From assembly GCF_000226115.1 (NCBI RefSeq), contig NC_016457.1:2294001-2358000 (forward strand): a stretch of 64,000 bases of DNA. Direction: 5' to 3'. Positions 58,294 to 64,000 of the stretch are shown piece by piece. This DNA is from Thermothielavioides terrestris NRRL 8126 (taxonomy: Eukaryota > Ascomycota > Sordariomycetes > Sordariales > Chaetomiaceae). The translations under genes were made by a program, and so were the position numbers. How positions within the stretch are numbered: the stretch's first letter is position 1; every line of letters begins with the position of its first letter. The notes under the pieces were generated by a model that was not told where the DNA came from, did not search any database, and saw nothing but the letters and a program-made list of their open reading frames with translations.

Positions 58294-61200
58294 CCCCCTA
58301 GTCTATTTTACACTAGTGTATACTCCTATATTTAGTTTATTTTTACTTAAGCCTTACGTTTCTATCCCTCTAATCGTCTCTCTAAACTATATAATGTATA
58401 TCCTATAGGTTAAGGAGCTCCTTAAAGTGCTTAAACTTTTAGCGAGTCAATACCTTTGTAAGCCTATCTATAGGCATCTTAGTAGTTGGTAAGTATATAA
58501 CCTCGAAAGATCCCTTTGTATATTCCTAATATAGCTATATATTATAGATGTTAATATAACGTAGGCGAGTACTAATACGTTTATTCTCTCCTACTATAAG
58601 GCAGATAGTCTATATATTATTATAGAACATAGTCTAAGGTATACCTAGCTTAAGTTGTAGGTCGCTAAGGAAACGCTTAAACGCTATTGTCTCCTATACT
58701 ACGGTAGACAGAGCAAGGAGCTACGTCTCTATAGACGAGGTGGTAACTATATCCTAGTGTATAGCCTTCTAATGAACAAGCCTACTAAACAGAGAGATAA
58801 GATAGCCTTATAACGACCTATATATATTAGGATTATCTATATACAATATGTCCTCTATAATAAGTAAGATTTATATAGGAGTAGCATCCTATAGTATACC
58901 TCTAAACTAAATAGCGAAGAAACGTATATTAAATAGGTAGGAGATTATATACTTTATAGTATTAATATATATCTCTAAGAGGTTTGTTAGAAAGTGCGAG
59001 AGCAACGATACTAGGAATACGACCTTTGTACGTAGTACAACTGTAATGTAGAGTAGTGATCCAATAAGCTCTTGGAACAGCTTAATCTACATTTGAGTAG
59101 TAGTGCTAGTAAACTTGCAAAGTTCTATTATAGGGAGAGAGATACTTACAAAGGTGATTTGATCTATAAGACCAAAGCGCTTTATAATCTTCTCGATATA
59201 TTGGTCAAGGTAGAGCTAGATCTTACGTTATATACGGTTATAGATCACCCTAATGCCTAGGAACCAAGCTACGTCCCCCTTTTTATATACTTTATACTTC
59301 GCTTTCAGAGCGTTGATAATCCTCTAAGCTGTCTCTACGTAGTCTCTATAGTAGAAGACTAGGTAGTTATCTATATAGAATAGCATAAGCATATACCGTT
59401 GGTGGTCGAAGAACAAGTATAGCTCTTTAGGCGAAGCTATAAGGCCAAGCTTCCGAAGTATACTAGAGAACTTTTAGTACTAGAGCAACGGAGACTCTTA
59501 TAAGCTATACAAAGCTCTTTACAGTTCTATAAGAAATCTAGGCTCTTCGAACCTCTTAGGTATCTTGTAAACAACACCTTTAGGCAGGTCTATATTTAAG
59601 AACGTCTACGCTACGTTGAACTGCTTATAGAATAAGCGCGCTATAAGTATAGCTATATAAGTGCTTTGCAGAGTAGTAAGCTCCTAAAGGTCGTCTTAAA
59701 CGTAGATATAAGACTTATACTTCTCGAGGTTGCTATTCTAATTGAACTTATAGACGAAAACCCACTTTAGAGGGAGTAGTCTTCCTTTGAAGGTCTTACG
59801 CCGAATCTTATACTATATCTTCCTATTAACAAGATTACAAATCTCCTCCTTAGCTACTTTAATAAACTTAGGCCCTTGAGGGTAGTTAGCGAGATCCTTC
59901 TAGCGCTTTAGAAGCTTAGCGAAGTCGTTAAAATGCACTTAGGGCTTGCTTAGCGTTGCCCTAGGACACACGTTACGATATTAGCGGACTATCGTTGTAA
60001 AAACCGTATACAATGTACGGTAGTAGATACTATCGCCCTCCTATAGAGCGATTATAGGGTTATTTAAAAATGTATAGCTAAACAAATGCTATATATACTA
60101 ATCTAGTACATCGATACTCTCCTTATAGTATATAGGGGCTACGAAGTACACTAGACCGTCGCTTCCGCCTATATCGCTATTGGGAGACTATCTATAGATC
60201 TGTCTTAAGTAACGAGTTGGTAGTCTATATACCTTATATATATATTTACGCTTCTCCCTTGCTAACGTAGCTACGAGTGTTCTAGAATTAGGCTAAAAAC
60301 TATAGTTTAAAGCGTCTTCCTAATCGTCTAGAGCCTCTAGCTAATCGCTAGGGTGGTCGACCTCCTCTTTACTGCTAGGAGTATCGACTACGGTAGTACT
60401 TGCCGTTGTACTGCCCTAGCTAGCACTCCTAGTTGTACTACTAGCGACGCTGCTACTAGCATCTCTAATAACTATATTAGGGGCCTCCAATAATATAGTT
60501 CCTACTAGTCTACTATCACTGCTAGTACTGTGATTAGTAGGGGGGCTACTTCCTTTAAAACCGTTTAAGCGTTCCTAGTATAGCTCTAGAGTTGGTTCTA
60601 GAGTATAAAGACCACTAGTAGGCTCTTTACTTAAACTCTAGCTATAATACTCAAGTACTTCTATACCCCCTAGACAAGATAGAGAATAGGGAAGAGCCTA
60701 CCCTTCTAGTTCCTATTTAATTATACCCCTTAGATATCCTAGAGAGCTAGGAACTGTTACTAGGTCTTTATAGGCATCTATAACTCTAAATAGTATTGCC
60801 TTAGCGTCCTAAAGCTCTATAGGGAGTTCGATAAGCTTAATAACCTTTCTAGCGACTACTACTGATTAAGTATTAAGCTGCTCCTCTCCCTCCTAGTAGA
60901 ACGTACATTTATTAAAGGTTATATTATATATTGTAATAACCTTTCTAAGTTTCAGTACCTAGATATAGTAAATGTTGGACGCCCTATATCTAACAAGATA
61001 CCTAATGTACGCTCTAGGCTTAACCTTTCTAGTACGCCTCTTAATCCCCTTTTTACGTTCCTTCGTTAGTAGGTATACTCGGTAGCTATATATATAAACG
61101 CCGCCCTAGTTAGGGCGTAGGTCGGTAGTTAGGGAATATATAAGATTAGGCTAATACTAGCGAAACTAGTGCCTAAACCAAGAGTTGAGCACCTTATTCG

Positions 61201-62926
61201 GTAAGTGGTAGTTATAAGCGCGACTTAGGCTTATACTATATAAGTATATAGCTACAACCGTCGACTCTGGCTATAGGTTCTAAGGAAGTCTAGCGCCTAT
61301 AAGCATTGTAAAGCTCTTTATAATAAGTTCTTTACCTATACGTTTTAAATTGCTGTTGGGCTCCTTAGTATCTAAAGGCGTAACCTCTAAGTTGATGCTC
61401 TACTCTTACGCCTAGAGCTTATATACTATATATCCTTTGATACTAATGACGTTAGTGTCGCTATCCTGCCTAATATTATAGATAGGTAGCTTAAATTGGC
61501 GTTTTACCTAGCGTTTAAAGCGGACAAGCTTATTGTATATACTGTTATACGTCTTATATATAAGTAGAGTTGTAAAAAGCTTTCTACTATACTTGTCCTT
61601 AATAACTAGTAGCTAGTTCAAGCTATTAAGTGCCCTTAGAAAGTTGAACAGGTCCTAAGAGACCCTTTAAAATAGATATAGTAATGGCTTCGATAGTAGG
61701 CGATACGAAATAACCTATTCTATATATATCTATGTATATACCTTGTATTCTAGCCTATAAAGCCTATAAATCTATATACCTCTAGCGTTTAAGACGAGAT
61801 GTTCTAGCGCCTCTGAACTTAGATAACTAGATCTAATGTACTAGAGAGTAGCTAGGTCTTCTCTCTCTAGGAGTAGGTCCTTAGAGGGCTTGCTCCTCCT
61901 AAAGTTCTTTACAACTGTAGCGCTTATAGTTATAAGTCCAGCAAAGCTTCTAAGGAGTACTTAAAGGGCATTAGAGTAGGAGGAAAGAGCATTGTATTAT
62001 AAGAAGGTTAGGTTAAACTTCTTAACTAGTTGCTTAAGTACAATACTCTTCTCTAAAGTTCTCTAACGTAGTATATAATCTAGACTATAGTACTAAGCGC
62101 TCTACGTTTAAAGGCGTCTCTTAGAGACAATGTTGATATGAAAGCCCTCTATAATAGCAACGTTGTCTATAACAAGGTCCTTAGTGTTTAGGCTATATAT
62201 ACTATTTAAAACGTTTTTAATAATCTATTTGCTATAGCTAGAGATTAGGAAGGATATAGTGCCTGCCTCAACAGTCTTACTACTTGTTTTAACAAACGTA
62301 CTAGGGACAAGGAGAGCCTTGTCATTGACGAGATTGACCGCTCTATAGTTGTTAAATAGAATGTACTTGCTAAGTAGGTATAGGCTAAACTCGAGAGATA
62401 CAAATATGCTATATACTTCTTTAAGCTTATTTATAATCGCTAGGTCGATGATAGTATATATTTAGAGCGCTTCTAGAAATGAAGGACCTACGCTACTATT
62501 AGGACTAATAGTTTTAGCGTTTGACGATATATTCTAAATCTTCTAACCGAGCTTCTAGAGCTCTATTCGAAGGTCGTTCTAGCGCTCTTTAGCGAATCGT
62601 TGGCGTACTATATTCACTATATTGTTTAGAAGCGTTATACTATTTAGGGATTCCCCTATTAGAGTGTACTGAAGTTGCCGATATTCTAAGGGAAACTACT
62701 AGTAGCGAAAAGTCTTTAGTTTATATAGGTAGTCGCAGTTCTTCTTACGCTTTTAACTGCCCTTCTAACTATTCTATACTCCTAGAAGTATAGGGTAGGC
62801 TCTAGGCTTTAGATAGACTACCGCTTTAGCCTAGAGGATCGCTTCGAGTAAAAGAGCTAAGTCGAGAAGGGTTGGTCCTTTACTACTAAGCTTCTTAGTT
62901 ACACTAATATCCTTTAGTATATAAGT
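58294..62926 (-). mobile_element. Ty1/copia retrotransposon, RIP-mutated, partial
   Basis: Minus-strand order from right to left: gag-like (62.5-62.9 kb, ESLNSITLLNNIVN); integrase C-terminal part (60.9-61.4 kb, RAYNYHLPNKVLNSWF and ASNIYYI); reverse transcriptase active-site block (59.34-59.41 kb, MLMLFYIDNYLVFYYRD); RNase H (58.4-58.7 kb, LKRFLSDLQLKLGIP-like and NKRISTRLRYINIYN). Integrase before RT is the copia order. A polypurine tract TAGGGGG followed by TGCC at 58293 on the minus strand suggests the start of the 3' LTR, but no partner LTR is in view. The 5' part is interrupted by the insertion at 62927. Confidence 0.8.
59072..59410 (-). pseudogene. Copia reverse transcriptase fragment
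   Basis: Minus strand around 59340-59410 reads LFFDHQRYMLMLFYIDNYLV (YVDD box as YIDN), then FYYRDYVETA and RIINAL. Codons are interrupted by RIP-type stops. An overlapping 62-codon plus-strand frame here is a shadow. Confidence 0.65.
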
Positions 62927-63174
62927 TGTTACACGCAACTGTGGCAAGGGCACCTATGACCGCACCGTGGTCAGGGGTAACGAGCGTTCCCTTTAAAAAG
63001 GGAACCTCGCCTACAACTCTTTTATAGAGACCAGACTACATCAATATACTTTTATAACATATACTAGTGTTTAGGAGTACCGCCTTATCAGTTGACGAAA
63101 CTAAGAGGTATTGATCTTTCTTACCCTCTTACGTTTACCGCTAGATAGTTACTAAGGACCATTTGTATATAACA
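62927..63174 (+). repeat. 5' LTR of the second C-family copy
   Basis: 248 nt with intact TGTTA...TAACA ends, better preserved than the three LTR copies inside element C. Confidence 0.85.
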
Positions 63175-64000
63175 AGTGGTACCTACTAACGATTTGGACC
63201 TATTTACTTCCTATTGAAAGGAGCTAAGTTCGACTTAAAAGATATTACAAGTTATACCTAGTAAGTTGTATAGAGTAGCGCCTAAAGCAAATAATGCTCT
63301 TTTACAAAGGAGTAAGCTTTAGGAGACGTATTATATAACGAACTGGTTTACCTCGCTAATATCGTCAACCTAGCCCTAGACACCCTTAAAGCGTTAGGAA
63401 CTAGACGAAGTCAAGCCTTATAAACGTAAACGTCTATAGGGACGCCTAGTAGACACTTAAGTTTATTAAAGACTTTAGAGTCATCTACAACGTCTAGTAG
63501 GTTACTAACATTAGCCTATAAGACCTTAAGTACCTAGAAGCTGCAATATCCCTTAAGACAACATTAGAAGGAGACGACTATATATAACGCTATACCTAAG
63601 AACTATATATCTTAGAGTATCCTCTCTCTTAGATATTTAACAACTATATTCTATACGCCTATCTTATATCTATTAAATATAAAGTTTAGATAGTAGTTAG
63701 TAAATACCTTATCCTAGACCCTAGGATCGAAGACGTTGCTTTAGAGACTAAGGACTTAACCTAAGAGATGCTAGAGACCTTAGTACTAAAGAGTTAAGGA
63801 TTATAAGAGACCTTAAAACCTTAGAGGACTAACGATTAACAATTAGAACTAGCTATACTACTAGAAACGTTGGTAAAGACTAGATATAATCTAATTAAGA
63901 ACTAGTTATCAACTCTATTAAGTTTAACCTTCTAAGAGTAACTAGAGCTTTAAGATACGTTAACTATTCTTTAATAAGGATATAAAACCTATATTGCTAG
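62927..64000 (+). mobile_element. Second C-family gypsy copy, opposite orientation, cut by window edge
   Basis: A complete 248-bp LTR (62927-63174, TGTTACACGC... to ...TATATAACA) is the reverse complement of the LTRs of element C. The leader (63175-64000) that follows matches the reverse complement of 31421-32681. A primer-binding-site candidate TGGTACCTACTAACGA directly follows the LTR. The left junction lies in copia gag-like sequence. Confidence 0.85.

Overview
The window is from a filamentous ascomycete, most likely a Sordariomycete and perhaps a Chaetomiaceae-type fungus. The evidence is short introns (50-125 nt) with GT...AG ends and CTAAC/CTGAC-like branch points, GC-rich genes, conserved fungal proteins, and large AT-rich blocks with the signature of repeat-induced point mutation (RIP). 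In those blocks CA/TG is depleted, TA is abundant, and TAG/TAA stand where CAG/CAA would be expected. The window alternates between two gene islands and two RIP-mutated transposon blocks.

Left island (1-15.3 kb): a secreted GPI-type PEBP-family protein (-), a conserved fungal basic Ser-rich protein (-), an ECM14-type inactive M14 carboxypeptidase (+), a Sec7-PH Arf guanine-nucleotide exchange factor (+), and SRP72 of the signal recognition particle (-). ECM14, the Arf-GEF and SRP72 all belong to secretion or cell-wall biology, but nothing suggests co-regulation.

First repeat block (15.3-45.06 kb): a Russian-doll nest. An outer ~0.96-kb DNA element (TIR with a G-run, flanked by TA) is split by gypsy element A (320-bp LTRs). 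A is split by gypsy B (595-bp LTRs, TSD CCTAA), and B is split by gypsy C (248-bp LTRs, TSD GTCTA). C has an extra internal LTR-plus-leader duplication. All three pol genes run on the minus strand and are riddled with RIP stops. In each element, the sequence between integrase and 3' LTR holds a second open frame on the opposite (+) strand. These antisense accessory frames are the most unusual content of the window. B landed inside the antisense frame of A.

Right island (45.06-56.1 kb): an ABHD11/Imo32-type alpha/beta hydrolase (+, six exons), ribosomal protein eS1 (-, five exons), a small Ser-rich fungal protein (-), a 2.7-kb stretch without a convincing gene, and a URC1-type GTP-cyclohydrolase-II-like gene (-, ten exons). 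The URC1-type gene has a predicted 4-nt micro-exon and two GC-AG introns.

Second repeat block (56.6-64.0 kb): a RIP-mutated Ty1/copia element (pol on minus) whose gag region is interrupted at 62927 by another copy of the C-family gypsy element, in opposite orientation, which runs off the window. No CRISPR, rRNA or intact tRNA was seen.
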